From Zeus faber (Eukaryota; Chordata; Actinopteri; Zeiformes; Zeidae): a stretch of 64,000 bases of DNA. Below are positions 1 to 13,680 of this stretch, piece by piece. How positions within the stretch are numbered: position 1 is the first letter of the stretch; every line of letters begins with the position of its first letter. The stretch lies in the NCBI GenBank assembly GCA_960531495.1, contig OY482852.1, positions 33,578,117 to 33,642,116 of the forward strand, written 5' to 3'. Under the pieces are notes generated by a model. It was not told where the DNA came from, ran no database searches, and saw only the letters and a list, made by a program, of their open reading frames with translations. Made by a program: the position numbers and the translations under genes.

Positions 1-1867
1 TTCTTTCCTTCAATCTTTCAATCTTTCTTTCAATCTTTCTTTCAATCTTTCATTCATTCTTTCTTTCAATCTTTCTTTCAATATTTCTTTCAATCTTTTT
101 TACTTTCAATCTTTCTTTCTTTAAATCTTGCTCTCAATCTTTCTTTCAAACTTTCATTATTTATTTCAATATTTCAATCGTTCAATCTTTCTTTCATTCT
201 TTCTTTCAATCTTTCTTTCAATCTTTCAATCTTTCTTTTAATATTTCTTTCAATCTTTCTTTCTTTAAATCTTCTTTCAATCTTTCTTTCAAACTTTCAA
301 TCTTTATTTCAATCTTTCAATCTTTCAATCTTTCTTTCATTCTTTCTTTCAATATTTCAATTTTTCAATCTTTCTTTCATTCTTTCTTTTAATCTTTCAA
401 TCTTTCTTTCATTGTTTCTTTCAATCTTTCTGTCTTTCAATATTTCATTCAATCTTTCTTTCATTCCTTCTTTCAATATTTCTTTCAAATTTTCTTTCAA
501 TCTTTCTTTTTTCAATATTTCTTTCAATCTTTCTTTCATTCTTTCTTTCAGTCTTTCAAAATTTGTTTCAAACTTTCAATCTTTCTTTCAATCTTTCAGT
601 CGTTCAATCTTTCTTTCAATCTTTCTTTGAATCTTTCAATCTTCAATCTTTCAATCTATCTTTCAGTCTTTCTTTCAATCATTCAATCTGTCAATCCTTC
701 TTTCAATCTTTCTTTTTTTCAATCTTTCTTTCAATCTTTCTTTCATTCTTTCCTTCAGTCTTTCAATCTTTCTTTCAATCTTTCTTTCAATCTTTCTTTC
801 AATCTTTCTTTCATTCTTTCTTTCAATCTTTCTTTCAATCTTTCAATCTTTCTTTCAATATTTCTTTCAATCTTTCTTACTTTCAATCTTTCTTTCTTAA
901 AATCTTTCTTTCAATCTTTCTTTCAAACTTTCATTCTTTATTTCAATCTTTCAATCTTTCAATCTTTCTTTCATTCTTTCTTTCAATCTTTCTTTCAATC
1001 TTTCAATCTTTCTTTCAATATTTCTTTCAATCTTTCTTTCTTTAAATCTTTCTTTCAATCTTTCTTTCAAACTTTCAATCTTTATTTCAATCTTTCAATC
1101 TTTCAATCTTTCTTTCAATCTTTCTTTCAATCTTTCAATCTTTCTTTCATTCTTTCTTTCAATATTTCAATCTTTCAACCTTTCTTTCATTCTTTCTTTC
1201 AATCTTTGAATCTTTGAATCTTTCTTTAATTTTTTCTTTCAATCTTTCTTACTTTCAATTTTTTTATCTTTCAATATTTCTTCCAATCTTTCAATCTTTC
1301 TTTTGTTATTCTTTCAATCTTTCTTTCTTTCAATCTTTCTATCCATCTATCTATCAATCTTTTTTTCATTCTTTCTTTCAATCTTTCTTTTTTCAATCTT
1401 TCTTGCAAACTTTCTTTCAATTGTTTAATCTTTCAATCTTTCTTTCATTCTTTCTTTCAGTCTTTCAATCTTTTTTTCATTCTTTCTTTCAATATTTCAA
1501 TCTTTCAATCTTTCTGTCATTCTTTCTGTCAATCTTTCAATCTTTCTTTCATTCTTTCTTTCAATCTTTCTTACTTTCAATTTTTCTATCTTTCAATATT
1601 TCTTCCAATCGTTCAATCTTTCTTTTATTATTTCTTTCAATCTTTCTTTCTTTCAATCTTTCTTTCCATCTTTCTTTCAATCTTTCTTTCATTCTTTCTT
1701 TCAATCTTTCTTTTTTCAATATTTCTTTCAATCTGTCAATTTTTCTTTCATTCTTTCATTCTTTCTTTCAATTTTTCTTTCATTCTTTCTTTCAATCTTT
1801 CTTTAAATATTTCAATCTTTCAATCTTTCTTTCAATCTTTCTTTCAATCTTTCAGTCTTTCTTTCAA
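1..1867 (+). repeat. Duplicated segment, copy 1 of a 1.87-kb block
   Basis: This segment matches 13,574-15,441 base for base over long stretches, including rare marks such as TTGCTCTC near 128 and the 3-bp word near 640. The offset is 13,573 up to about 270 and 13,574 after it, because copy 1 has lost one T (AAATCTTCTTTC against AAATCTTTCTTTC). The match ends near 1,867, and its left end is cut by the window. Confidence 0.9.
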
Positions 1868-2247
1868 TCATTATTTCAATCTTTCATTCTTTCAATCTTT
1901 CTTTCAATCTTTCTTTCAATCTTTCAATCTTTCTTTCATTCTTTCTTTCAATATTTCAATCTTTCAATCTTTCTTTCAATCTTTCTTTCAATCTTTCAAT
2001 CTTTCTTTCAGTCTTTCTTTCAATCTTTCTTTCAAACTTTCAATCTTTATTTCAATCTTTCAATCTTTCAATCTTTCTTTCAATCTTTCTTTCATTCTTT
2101 CTTTCAATCTTTCAATCTTTCTTTCATTCTTTCTTTCAATATTTCAATCTTTCAATCTTTCTTTCATTCTTTCTTGCAATCTTTCAATCTTTCTTTCATT
2201 CTTTCTATCAATCCTTCTTACTTTCAATCTTTCTTTCAATCTGCCTT
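1868..2247. repeat. TTTC/AATC array, between duplicated blocks
   Basis: This is the same tetranucleotide array. I could not assign it to one of the clearly delimited duplications. It contains local TTTCATTC and TTTCAATC runs and nothing else. Confidence 0.75.
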
Positions 2248-3395
2248 TCATTCTTTCTTTCAGTCTTTCAATCTTTCTTTAAATCTTTCTTTCAATCTTT
2301 CTTTCAAACTTTCAATCTTTATTTCAATCTTTCAATCTTTCAATCTTTCTTTCAATCTTTCAATCTTTCTTTAATTCTTTCTTTCAATCTTTCAATCTTT
2401 CTTTCATTCTTTCTTTCAATCTATCTTACTTTCAATCTTTCTTTCTTTCAATATTGTTTCCAATCGTTCAATCTTTCTTTCATTCTTTCTTTCAATCTTT
2501 CTTTTGTTATTTCTTTCAATCTTTCTTTCTTTTCATCTTTCTTTCAATCTTTCTTTTATTCTTTCTTTCAATCTTTCTTTTTTCAATCTTTCTTGCAATC
2601 TTTCTTTCAATTGTTTAATCTTTCAATCTTTCTTTCATTCTTTCTTGCAATCTTTCTTTCAATTGTTTAATCTTTCAAAATTTCTTTTATTCTTTCTTTC
2701 AATCTTTCTTTCAATCTTTCTGTCTGTCAATCTTTCTTTCAGTCTTTCTTTCAATCATTCAATCTTTCAATCTTTCCTTCAATATTTCATTCTTTCAATC
2801 TTTCTTTCAATCTTTCTTTCATTCTTTCCTTCAGTCGTTCAATCTTTCTTTCAATCTTTCTTTTTTTCAATCTTTCTTTCAATCTTTCTTTCATCCTTTC
2901 TTTCAATCTTTCGTTCAATATTTCTTTCAATCTTTCTTACTTTCAATATTTCTTTGTTTAAATCTTTCTTTCAATCTTTCTTTCAAACTTTCAATCATTA
3001 TTTCAATCTTTCATTCTTTCAATCTTTCTTTCAATCTTTCTTTTTTAAATCTTTCTTGCAATCTTTCTTTCAATTGTTGAATCTTTCAATCTTTCTTTCA
3101 TTCTTTCTTCCAGTCTTTCAATCTTTTTTTCAATCTTTCTTTCAATCTTTCAATTTTTCAATCTTTCTTTCATTTTTTCTTTTAATCTTTCAATCTTTCA
3201 ATCTTTCTTTCATTCTTTCTTCAATCTTTCTTTCAAATTTTCTTTCAATCTTTCTTTTTTCAATCTTTCTTGCAATCATTCTTTCAATTGTTGAATCTTT
3301 CAATCTTTCTTTCATTCTTTCTTCCAGTCTTTCAATCTTTTTTTCAATCTTTCTTTCAATCTTTCAATTTTTCAATCTTTCTTTTATTCTTTCTT
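2248..3395 (+). repeat. 1,148-bp tandem duplication, copy 1
   Basis: This stretch is repeated immediately downstream at an offset of 1,148. Marks shared by the copies include TTTCTTTTCATC near 2,527, TTTCAAAATTTC near 2,676 and CTGTCTGTC near 2,720. Offset equals copy length, so this is a simple head-to-tail duplication. Confidence 0.88.
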
Positions 3396-4555
3396 TTATT
3401 CTTTCTTTCAGTCTTTCAATCTTTCTTTAAATCTTTCTTTCAATCTTTCTTTCAAACTTTCAATCTTTATTTCAATCTTTCAATCTTTCAATCTTTCTTT
3501 CAATCTTTCAATCTTTCTTTAATTCTTTCTTTCAATCTTTCAATCTTTCTTTCATTCTTTCTTTCAATCTATCTTACTTTCAATCTTTCTTTCTTTCAAT
3601 ATTGTTTCCAATCGTTCAATCTTTCTTTCATTCTTTCTTTCAATCTTTCTTTTGTTATTTCTTTCAATCTTTCTTTCTTTTCATCTTTCTTTCAATCTTT
3701 CTTTTATTCTTTCTTTCAATCTTTCTTTTTTCAATCTTTCTTGCAATCTTTCTTTCAATTGTTTAATCTTTCAATCTTTCTTTCATTCTTTCTTGCAATC
3801 TTTCTTTCAATTGTTTAATCTTTCAAAATTTCTTTTATTCTTTCTTTCAATCTTTCTTTCAATCTTTCTGTCTGTCAATCTTTCTTTCAGTCTTTCTTTC
3901 AATCATTCAATCTTTCAATCTTTCCTTCAATATTTCATTCTTTCAATCTTTCTTTCAATCTTTCTTTCATTCTTTCCTTCAGTCGTTCAATCTTTCTTTC
4001 AATCTTTCTTTTTTTCAATCTTTCTTTCAATCTTTCTTTCATCCTTTCTTTCAATCTTTCGTTCAATATTTCTTTCAATCTTTCTTACTTTCATTATTTC
4101 TTTGTTTAAATCTTTCTTTCAATCTTTCTTTCAAACTTTCAATCATTATTTCAATCTTTCATTCTTTCAATCTTTCTTTCAATCTTTCTTTTTTAAATCT
4201 TTCTTGCAATCTTTCTTTCAATTGTTGAATCTTTCAATCTTTCTTTCATTCTTTCTTCCAGTCTTTCAATCTTTTTTTCAATCTTTCTTTCAATCTTTCA
4301 ATTTTTCAATCTTTCTTTCATTCTTTCTTTTAATCTTTCAATCTTTAAATCTTTCTTTCATTCTTTCTTCAATCTTTCTTTCAAATTTTCTTTCAATCTT
4401 TCTTTTTTCAATCTTTCTTGCAATCATTCTTTCAATTGTTGAATCTTTCAATCTTTCTTTCATTCTTTCTTCCAGTCTTTCTTCCAGTCTTTCAATCTTT
4501 TTTTCAATCTTTCTTTCAATCTTTCAATTTTTCAATCTTTCTTTTATTCTTTCTT
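3396..4555 (+). repeat. 1,148-bp tandem duplication, copy 2
   Basis: This is the second head-to-tail copy. It carries an extra 12 bp near 4,470, where the CTTTCTTCCAGT motif is doubled, and a few substitutions against copy 1. It overlaps the larger 3.27-kb duplication that starts at about 3,432, so the 1.15-kb event probably came first. Confidence 0.86.
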
Positions 4556-6717
4556 TTAATCTTTCAATCTTTCTTTCATTGTTTCTTTCAATCTTTCTGT
4601 CTTTCAATATTTCATTCAATCTTTCTTTCATTCCTTCTTTCAATCTTTCTTTCAAATTTTCTTTCAATCTTTCTTTTTTCAATCTTTCTTTCAATCTTTC
4701 TTTCATTCTTTCTTTCAGTCTTTCAAAATTTGTTTCAAACTTTCAATCTTTCTTTCAATCTTTCAGTCGTTCAATCTTTCTTTCAATCTTTCTTTGAATC
4801 TTTCAATCTTCAATCTTTCAATCTATCTTTCAGTCTTTCTTTCAATCATTCAATCTTTCTTTCAATTTTTCTTTCTTTCAATCTTTCTTTCAATCTTTCT
4901 TTCATTCTTTCCTTCAGTCTTTCAATCTTTCTTTCAATCTTTCTTTCAATCTTTCTTTCAATCTTTCTTTCATTCTTTCTTACAATCTTTCTTTCAATCT
5001 TTCAATCTTTCTTTCAATATTTCTTTCAATCTTTCTTACTTTCAATCTTTCTTTCTTTCAATCTTTCTTTCAATCTTTCTTTCAAACTTTCATTCTTTAT
5101 TTCAATCTTTCAATCTTTCAATCTTTCTTTCATTCTTTCTTTCAATCTTTCTTTCAATCTTTCAGTCTTTCTTTCAATATTTCTTTCAATCTTTCTTTCT
5201 TTAAATCTTTCTTTCAATCTTTCTTTCAAACTTTCAATCTTTATTTCAAACTTTCAATCTTTCAATCTTTCTTTCAATCTTTCTTTCAATCTTTCAATCT
5301 TTCTTTCATTCTTTCTTTCAATATTTCAATCTTTCAACCTTTCTTTCATTCTTTCTTTCAATCTTTCAATCTTTCTTTAATTTTTTCTTTCAATCTTTCT
5401 TACTTTCAATTTTTCTATCTTTCAATAATTCTTCCAATCTTTCAATCTTTCTTTTGTTATTCTTTCAATCTTTCTTTCTTTCAATCTTTCTATCCATCTA
5501 TCTATCAATCTTTTTTTCATTCTTTCTTTCAATCTTTCTTTTTTCAATCTTTCTTGCAAACTTTCTTTCAATTGTTTAATCTTTCAATCTTTCTTTCATT
5601 CTTTCTTTCAGTCTTTCAATCTTTTTTTCATTCTTTCTTTCAATATTTCAATCTTTCAATCTTTCTGTCATTCTTTCTGTCAATCTTTCAATCTTTCTTT
5701 CATTCTTTCTTTCAATCTTTCTTACTTTCAATTTTTCTATCTTTCAATATTTCTTCCAATCGTTCAATCTTTCTTTTATTATTTCTTTCAATCTTTCTTT
5801 CTTTCAATCTTTCTTTCCATCTTTCTTTCAATCTTTCTTTCATTCTATCTTTCAATCTTTCAATCTTTCTTTCATTCTTTCTTTCAATCTTTCAATCTTT
5901 CAATTTTTCTATCTTTCAATATTTCTTCCAATCGTTCAATCTTTCTTTCATTATTTCTTTCAATCTTTCTTTTGTTATTTCTTTCAATCTTTCTTTCTTT
6001 CAATCTTTCTTTCCATCTTTCTTTCAATCTTTCTTTCATTCTTTCTTTCAATCTTTCTTTCATTATTTCTTTCAGTCTTTCAATCTTTCTTTCAAACTTT
6101 CAATCTTTCTTTCAATCTTTCAGTCGTTCAATCTTTCTTTCAATCTTTCTTTCAATCTTTCAATCTTCAGTCTTTCAATCTTTCTTTCAATCTTTCAATC
6201 TTTCTTTCAATATTTCTTTCAATCTTTCTTTCTTTAAATCTTTCTTTCAATCTTTCTTTCAAACTTTCAATCTTTATTTCAATCTTTCAATCGTTCAATC
6301 TTTCTTTCAATCTTTCTTTCAATCTTTCAATCTTTCTTTCATTCTTTCTTTCAATATTTCAATCTTTCTTTCATTCTTTCTTTCAATCTTTCAATCTTTC
6401 ATTAATTCTTTCTTTCAATCTTTCTTACTTTCAATTTTTCTATCTTTCAATATTTCTTCCAATCTTTCAATCTTTCTTTTGTTATTCTTTCAATCTTTCT
6501 TTCTTTCAATCTTTCTATCCATCTATCTTTCAATCTTTCTTTCATTCTTTCTTTCAATCTTTCTTTTTTCAAACTTTCTTGCAAACTTTCTTTCAATTGT
6601 TTAATCTTTCAATCTTTCTTTCATTCTTTCTTTCAGTCTTTCAAGCTTTTTTTCATTCTTTCTTTCAATATTTCAATCTTTCAATCTTTCTTTCATTCTT
6701 TCTTTCAACCTTTCAAT
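3432..6717 (+). repeat. 3.28-kb tandem duplication, copy 1
   Basis: This is repeated immediately downstream at an offset of 3,285, which becomes 3,262 after a 23-bp difference near 4,360 (copy 1) and 7,641 (copy 2). Shared marks include the doubled CTTCCAG motif at 4,470 and 7,733 and the AATCTTC mark near 4,808 and 8,070. Confidence 0.87.
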
Positions 6718-9700
6718 CTTTCTTTCAATCTTTCTTTCAAACTTTCAATCTTTATTTCAATCTTTCAATCTTTCAATCTTTCTTTCAATCTTTCAATCTT
6801 TCTTTAATTCTTTCTTTCAATCTTTCAATCTTTCTTTCATTCTTTCTTTCAATCTATCTTACTTTCAATCTTTCTTTCTTTCAATATTGTTTCCAATCGT
6901 TCAATCTTTCTTTCATTCTTTCTTTCAATCTTTCTTTTGTTATTTCTTTCAATCTTTCTTTCTTTTCATCTTTCTTTCAATCTTTCTTTTATTCTTTCTT
7001 TCAATCTTTCTTTTTTCAATCTTTCTTGCAATCTTTCTTTCAATTGTTTAATCTTTCAATCTTTCTTTCATTCTTTCTTGCAATCTTTCTTTCAATTGTT
7101 TAATCTTTCAAAATTTCTTTTATTCTTTCTTTCAATCTTTCTTTCAATCTTTCTGTCTGTCAATCTTTCTTTCAGTCTTTCTTTCAATCATTCAATCTTT
7201 CAATCTTTCCTTCAATATTTCATTCTTTCAATCTTTCTTTCAATCTTTCTTTCATTCTTTCCTTCAGTCGTTCAATCTTTCTTTCAATCTTTCTTTTTTT
7301 CAATCTTTATTTCAATCTTTCTTTCATCCTTTCTTTCAATCTTTCGTTCAATATTTCTTTCAATCTTTCTTACTTTCAATATTTCTTTGTTTAAATCTTT
7401 CTTTCAATCTTTCTTTCAAACTTTCAATCATTATTTCAATCTTTCATTCTTTCAATCTTTCTTTCAATCTTTCTTTTTTAAATCTTTCTTGCAATCTTTC
7501 TTTCAATTGTTGAATCTTTCAATCTTTCTTTCATTCTTTCTTCCAGTCTTTCAATCTTTTTTTCAATCTTTCTTTCAATCTTTCAATTTTTCAATCTTTC
7601 TTTCATTCTTTCTTTTAATCTTTCAATCTTTAAATCTTTCTTTCAAATTTTCTTTCAATCTTTCTTTTTTCAATCTTTCTTGCAATCATTCTTTCAATTG
7701 TTGAATCTTTCAATCTTTCTTTCATTCTTTCTTCCAGTTTTTCTTCCAGTCTTTCAATCTTTTTTTCAATCTTTCTTTCAATCTTTCAATTTGTCAATCT
7801 TTCTTTTATTCTTTCTGTTAATCTTTCAATCTTTCTTTCATTGTTTCTTTCAATCTTTCTGTCTTTCAATATTTCATTCAATCTTTCTTTCATTCCTTCT
7901 TTCAATCTTTCTTTCAAATTTTCTTTCAATCTTTCTTTTTTCAATCTTTCTTTCAATCTTTCTTTCATTCTTTCTTTCAGTCTTTCAAAATTTGTTTCAA
8001 ACTTTCAATCTTTCTTTCAATCTTTCAGTCGTTCAATCTTTCTTTCAATCTTTCTTTGAATCTTTCAATCTTCAATCTTTCAATCTATCTTTCAGTCTTT
8101 CTTTCAATCATTCAATCTTTCTTTCAATTTTTCTTTCTTTCAATCTTTCTTTCAATCTTTCTTTCATTCTTTCCTTCAGTCTTTCAATCTTTCTTTCAAT
8201 CTTTCTTTCAATCTTTCTTTCAATCTTTCTTTCATTCTTTCTTACAATCTTTCTTTCAATCTTTCAATCTTTCTTTCAATATTTCTTTCAATCTTTCTTA
8301 CTTTCAATCTTTCTTTCTTTAAATCTTTCTTTCAATCTTTCTTTCAAACTTTCATTCTTTATTTCAATCTTTCAATCTTTCAATCTTTCTTTCATTCTTT
8401 CTTTCAATCTTTCTTTCAATCTTTCAGTCTTTCTTTCAATATTTCTTTCAATCTTTCTTTCTTTAAATCTTTCTTTCAATCTTTCTTTCAAACTTTCAAT
8501 CTTTATTTCAAACTTTCAATCTTTCAATCTTTCTTTCAATCTTTCTTTCAATCTTTCAATCTTTCTTTCATTCTTTCTTTCAATATTTCAATCATTCAAC
8601 CTTTCTTTCATTCTTTCTTTCAATCTTTCAATCTTTCTTTAATTTTTTCTTTCAATCTTTCTTACTTTCAATTTTTCTATCTTTCAATAATTCTTCCAAT
8701 CTTTCAATCTTTCTTTTGTTATTCTTTCAATCTTTCTTTCTTTCAATCTTTCTATCCATCTATCTATCAATCTTTTTTTCATTCTTTCTTTCAATCTTTC
8801 TTTTTTCAATCTTTCTTGCAAACTTTCTTTCAATTGTTTAATCTTTCAATCTTTCTTTCATTCTTTCTTTCAGTCTTTCAATCTTTTTTTCATTCTTTCT
8901 TTCAATATTTCAATCTTTCAATCTTTCTGTCATTCTTTCTGTCAATCTTTCAATCTTTCTTTCATTCTTTCTTTCAATCTTTCTTACTTTCAATTTTTCT
9001 ATCTTTCAATATTTCTTCCAATCGTTCAATCTTTCTTTTATTATTTCTTTCAATCTTTCTTTCTTTCAATCTTTCTTTCCATCTTTCTTTCAATCTTTCT
9101 TTCATTCTATCTTTCAATCTTTCAATCTTTCTTTCATTCTTTCTTTCAATCTTTCAATCTTTCAATTTTTCTATCTTTCAATATTTCTTCCAATCGTTCA
9201 ATCTTTCTTTCATTATTTCTTTCAATCTTTCTTTTGTTATTTCTTTCAATCTTTCTTTCTTTCAATCTTTCTTTCCATCTTTCTTTCAATCTTTCTTTCA
9301 TTCTTTCTTTCAATCTTTCTTTCATTATTTCTTTCAGTCTTTCAATCTTTCTTTCAAACTTTCAATCTTTCTTTCAATCTTTCAGTCGTTCAATCTTTCT
9401 TTCAATCTTTCTTTCAATCTTTCAATCTTCAGTCTTTCAATCTTTCTTTCAATCTTTCAATCTTTCTTTCAATATTTCTTTCAATCTTTCTTTCTTTAAA
9501 TCTTTCTTTCAATCTTTCTTTCAAACTTTCAATCTTTATTTCAATCTTTCAATCGTTCAATCTTTCTTTCAATCTTTCTTTCAATCTTTCAATCTTTCTT
9601 TCATTCTTTCTTTCAATATTTCAATCTTTCTTTCATTCTTTCTTTCAATCTTTCAATCTTTCATTAATTCTTTCTTTCAATCTTTCAATCTTTCAATTTT

Positions 9701-9980
9701 TCTATCTTTCAATATTTCTTCCAATCTTTCAATCTTTCTTTTGTTATTCTTTCAATCTTTCTTTCTTTCAATCTTTCTATCCATCTATCTTTCAATCTTT
9801 CTTTCATTCTTTCTTTCAATCTTTCTTTTTTCAAACTTTCTTGCAAACTTTCTTTCAATTGTTTAATCTTTCAATCTTTCTTTCATTCTTTCTTTCAGTC
9901 TTTCAATCTTTTTTTCATTCTTTCTTTCAATATTTCAATCTTTCAATCTTTCTTTCATTCTTTCTATCAACCTTTCAATC
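6718..9980 (+). repeat. 3.26-kb tandem duplication, copy 2
   Basis: This head-to-tail copy of 3,432-6,717 lacks 23 bp near 7,641. Homology fades near 9,989, just past the expected end of the copy. It shares the doubled 12-bp motif, which dates this event after the insertion in the 1.15-kb duplication. Confidence 0.86.
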
Positions 9981-10478
9981 TTTCTTTCATTCTTTCTTGC
10001 AATCTTTCTTTCAATTGTTTAATCTTTCAATCTTTCTTTCATTCTTTCCTTCAGTCTTTCAAACTTTTTTTCAATCTTTCTTTCATTCTTTCTTTCAATC
10101 GTTCTTTCTTTCGTTTAGTCTTTCTTTCAATCTTTCAATTTTTCAATCTTTCTTTCATTCTTTCTTTTAATCGTTCAATCTTTCTTTCATTGTTTCTTTC
10201 AATCTTTCTGTCCATCTTTCTTTCATTCTTTCCTTCAGTCTTTCATTCTTTCTTTCAATCTTTCTTTTTTCAATCATTCTTGCAATCATTCTTTTAATTG
10301 TTTAATCTTTCAATCTTTCTTTCATTCTTTCTTTCAATCATTCTGTCCGTCATTCTTTCTTTCAGTCTTTCTTTCAATCATTCAATCTTTCATTCTTTCC
10401 TTCTATCTTTCTTTCAATCTTTCTTTCATTCTTTATTTCAATCTTTGTTTCATTCTTTCTTTCAATCTTTCCTTCAAT
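7919..10478 (+). repeat. 2,560-bp tandem duplication, copy 1
   Basis: This matches the next 2,560 bp at a constant offset. It begins within copy 2 of the 3.27-kb duplication and extends past its end, so it is a later, overlapping event. Confidence 0.87.
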
Positions 10479-13038
10479 CTTTCTTTCAATCTTTCTTTTT
10501 TCAATCTTTCTTTCAATCTTTCTTTCATTCTTTCTTTCAGTCTTTCAAAATTTGTTTCAAACTTTCAATCTTTCTTTCAATCTTTCAGTCGTTCAATCTT
10601 TCTTTCAATCTTTCTTTGAATCTTTCAATCTTCAATCTTTCAATCTATCTTTCAGTCTTTCTTTCAATCATTCAATCTTTCTTTCAATTTTTCTTTCTTT
10701 CAATCTTTCTTTCAATCTTTCTTTCATTCTTTCCTTCAGTCTTTCAATCTTTCTTTCAATCTTTCTTTCAATCTTTCTTTCAATCTTTCTTTCATTCTTT
10801 CTTACAATCTTTCTTTCAATCTTTCAATCTTTCTTTCAATATTTCTTTCAATCTTTCTTACTTTCAATCTTTCTTTCTTTAAATCTTTCTTTCAATCTTT
10901 CTTTCAAACTTTCATTCTTTATTTCAATCTTTCAATCTTTCAATCTTTCTTTCATTCTTTCTTTCAATCTTTCTTTCAATCTTTCAGTCTTTCTTTCAAT
11001 ATTTCTTTCAATCTTTCTTTCTTTAAATCTTTCTTTCAATCTTTCTTTCAAACTTTCAATCTTTATTTCAAACTTTCAATCTTTCAATCTTTCTTTCAAT
11101 CTTTCTTTCAATCTTTCAATCTTTCTTTCATTCTTTCTTTCAATATTTCAATCATTCAACCTTTCTTTCATTCTTTCTTTCAATCTTTCAATCTTTCTTT
11201 AATTTTTTCTTTCAATCTTTCTTACTTTCAATTTTTCTATCTTTCAATAATTCTTCCAATCTTTCAATCTTTCTTTTGTTATTCTTTCAATCTTTCTTTC
11301 TTTCAATCTTTCTATCCATCTATCTATCAATCTTTTTTTCATTCTTTCTTTCAATCTTTCTTTTTTCAATCTTTCTTGCAAACTTTCTTTCAATTGTTTA
11401 ATCTTTCAATCTTTCTTTCATTCTTTCTTTCAGTCTTTCAATCTTTTTTTCATTCTTTCTTTCAATATTTCAATCTTTCAATCTTTCTGTCATTCTTTCT
11501 GTCAATCTTTCAATCTTTCTTTCATTCTTTCTTTCAATCTTTCTTACTTTCAATTTTTCTATCTTTCAATATTTCTTCCAATCGTTCAATCTTTCTTTTA
11601 TTATTTCTTTCAATCTTTCTTTCTTTCAATCTTTCTTTCCATCTTTCTTTCAATCTTTCTTTCATTCTATCTTTCAATCTTTCAATCTTTCTTTCATTCT
11701 TTCTTTCAATCTTTCAATCTTTCAATTTTTCTATCTTTCAATATTTCTTCCAATCGTTCAATCTTTCTTTCATTATTTCTTTCAATCTTTCTTTTGTTAT
11801 TTCTTTCAATCTTTCTTTCTTTCAATCTTTCTTTCCATCTTTCTTTCAATCTTTCTTTCATTCTTTCTTTCAATCTTTCTTTCATTATTTCTTTCAGTCT
11901 TTCAATCTTTCTTTCAAACTTTCAATCTTTCTTTCAATCTTTCAGTCGTTCAATCTTTCTTTCAATCTTTCTTTCAATCTTTCAATCTTCAGTCTTTCAA
12001 TCTTTCTTTCAATCTTTCAATCTTTCTTTCAATATTTCTTTCAATCTTTCTTTCTTTAAATCTTTCTTTCAATCTTTCTTTCAAACTTTCAATCTTTATT
12101 TCAATCTTTCAATCGTTCAATCTTTCTTTCAATCTTTCTTTCAATCTTTCAATCTTTCTTTCATTCTTTCTTTCAATATTTCAATCTTTCTTTCATTCTT
12201 TCTTTCAATCTTTCAATCTTTCATTAATTCTTTCTTTCAATCTTTCAATCTTTCAATTTTTCTATCTTTCAATATTTCTTCCAATCTTTCAATCTTTCTT
12301 TTGTTATTCTTTCAATCTTTCTTTCTTTCAATCTTTCTATCCATCTATCTTTCAATCTTTCTTTCATTCTTTCTTTCAATCTTTCTTTTTTCAAACTTTC
12401 TTGCAAACTTTCTTTCAATTGTTTAATCTTTCAATCTTTCTTTCATTCTTTCTTTCAGTCTTTCAATCTTTTTTTCATTCTTTCTTTCAATATTTCAATC
12501 TTTCAATCTTTCTTTCATTCTTTCTATCAACCTTTCAATCTTTCTTTCATTCTTTCTTGCAATCTTTCTTTCAATTGTTTAATCTTTCAATCTTTCTTTC
12601 ATTCTTTCCTTCAGTCTTTCAAACTTTTTTTCAATCTTTCTTTCATTCTTTCTTTCAATCGTTCTTTCTTTCGTTTAGTCTTTCTTTCAATCTTTCAATT
12701 TTTCAATCTTTCTTTCATTCTTTCTTTTAATCGTTCAATCTTTCTTTCATTGTTTCTTTCAATCTTTCTGTCCATCTTTCTTTCATTCTTTCCTTCAGTC
12801 TTTCATTCTTTCTTTCAATCTTTCTTTTTTCAATCATTCTTGCAATCATTCTTTTAATTGTTTAATCTTTCAATCTTTCTTTCATTCTTTCTTTCAATCA
12901 TTCTGTCCGTCATTCTTTCTTTCAGTCTTTCTTTCAATCATTCAATCTTTCATTCTTTCCTTCTATCTTTCTTTCAATCTTTCTTTCATTCTTTATTTCA
13001 ATCTTTGTTTCATTCTTTCTTTCAATCTTTCCTTCAAT
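10479..13038 (+). repeat. 2,560-bp tandem duplication, copy 2
   Basis: This is a head-to-tail copy of 7,919-10,478 with a constant offset and very few differences that I could see. Homology stops near 13,057. The near identity suggests the most recent duplication in the left half of the array, or an assembly duplication. Confidence 0.87.
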
Positions 13039-13039
13039 C

Positions 13040-13680
13040 TTTCTTTCAATCTTTCTTTCAATCTTTCTTTCAATCTTTCTTTCAATCTTTCTTTCATTCT
13101 TTATTTTAATCTTTCAATCTTTCTTTAATTGTTTCTTTCAATCTTTCTGTCTTTCAATATTTCTTTCAATCTTTCAATCTTTCTTTTTTTTTCAATCTTT
13201 CTTTCAATCTTTCTTTTATTCTATCTTTAAATCTTTGTTTTTTTAATCTTTCTTGCAATCTTTCTTTCAGTCTTTCAATCTGTCTTTCAAACTTTCAATC
13301 TTTCTTTCAATCTTTCAATCTTTCAATCTTTCTTTCAATTTTTCTTTCAATCTTTCAGTCTTTCTTTCATTCTTTCTTTCAATCTTTCAATCTTTCAATC
13401 TTTCTTTCATTCTTTCTTTCAATCTTTCAATCTTTCTTTCAATATTTCTTTCAATCTTTCTTTCTGTCAATCTTTCTTTCCATCTTTCTTTCCATCTTTC
13501 TTTCATTCTTTCCTTCAGTCTTTCAATCTTTCTTTCAATCTTTCTTTCAATTTTTCTTTCAATCTTTCTTTCATTCTTTCCTTCAATCTTTCAATCTTTC
13601 TTTCAATCTTTCTTTCAATCTTTCATTCATTCTTTCTTTCAATCTTTCTTTCAATATTTCTTTCAATCTTTTTTACTTTC
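13040..13680 (+). repeat. Dispersed copy, partner of about 23,520-24,170
   Basis: It shares with the region near 23,520 a run of repeated TTTCTTTCAATC followed by TTTTAATC, CTGTCTTTC, a T-run near 13,185 and 23,663, and TTTGTTTTT or CTGTTTT marks. The offset is 10,477-10,479. The copies are more diverged than the tandem duplications. Confidence 0.75.
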
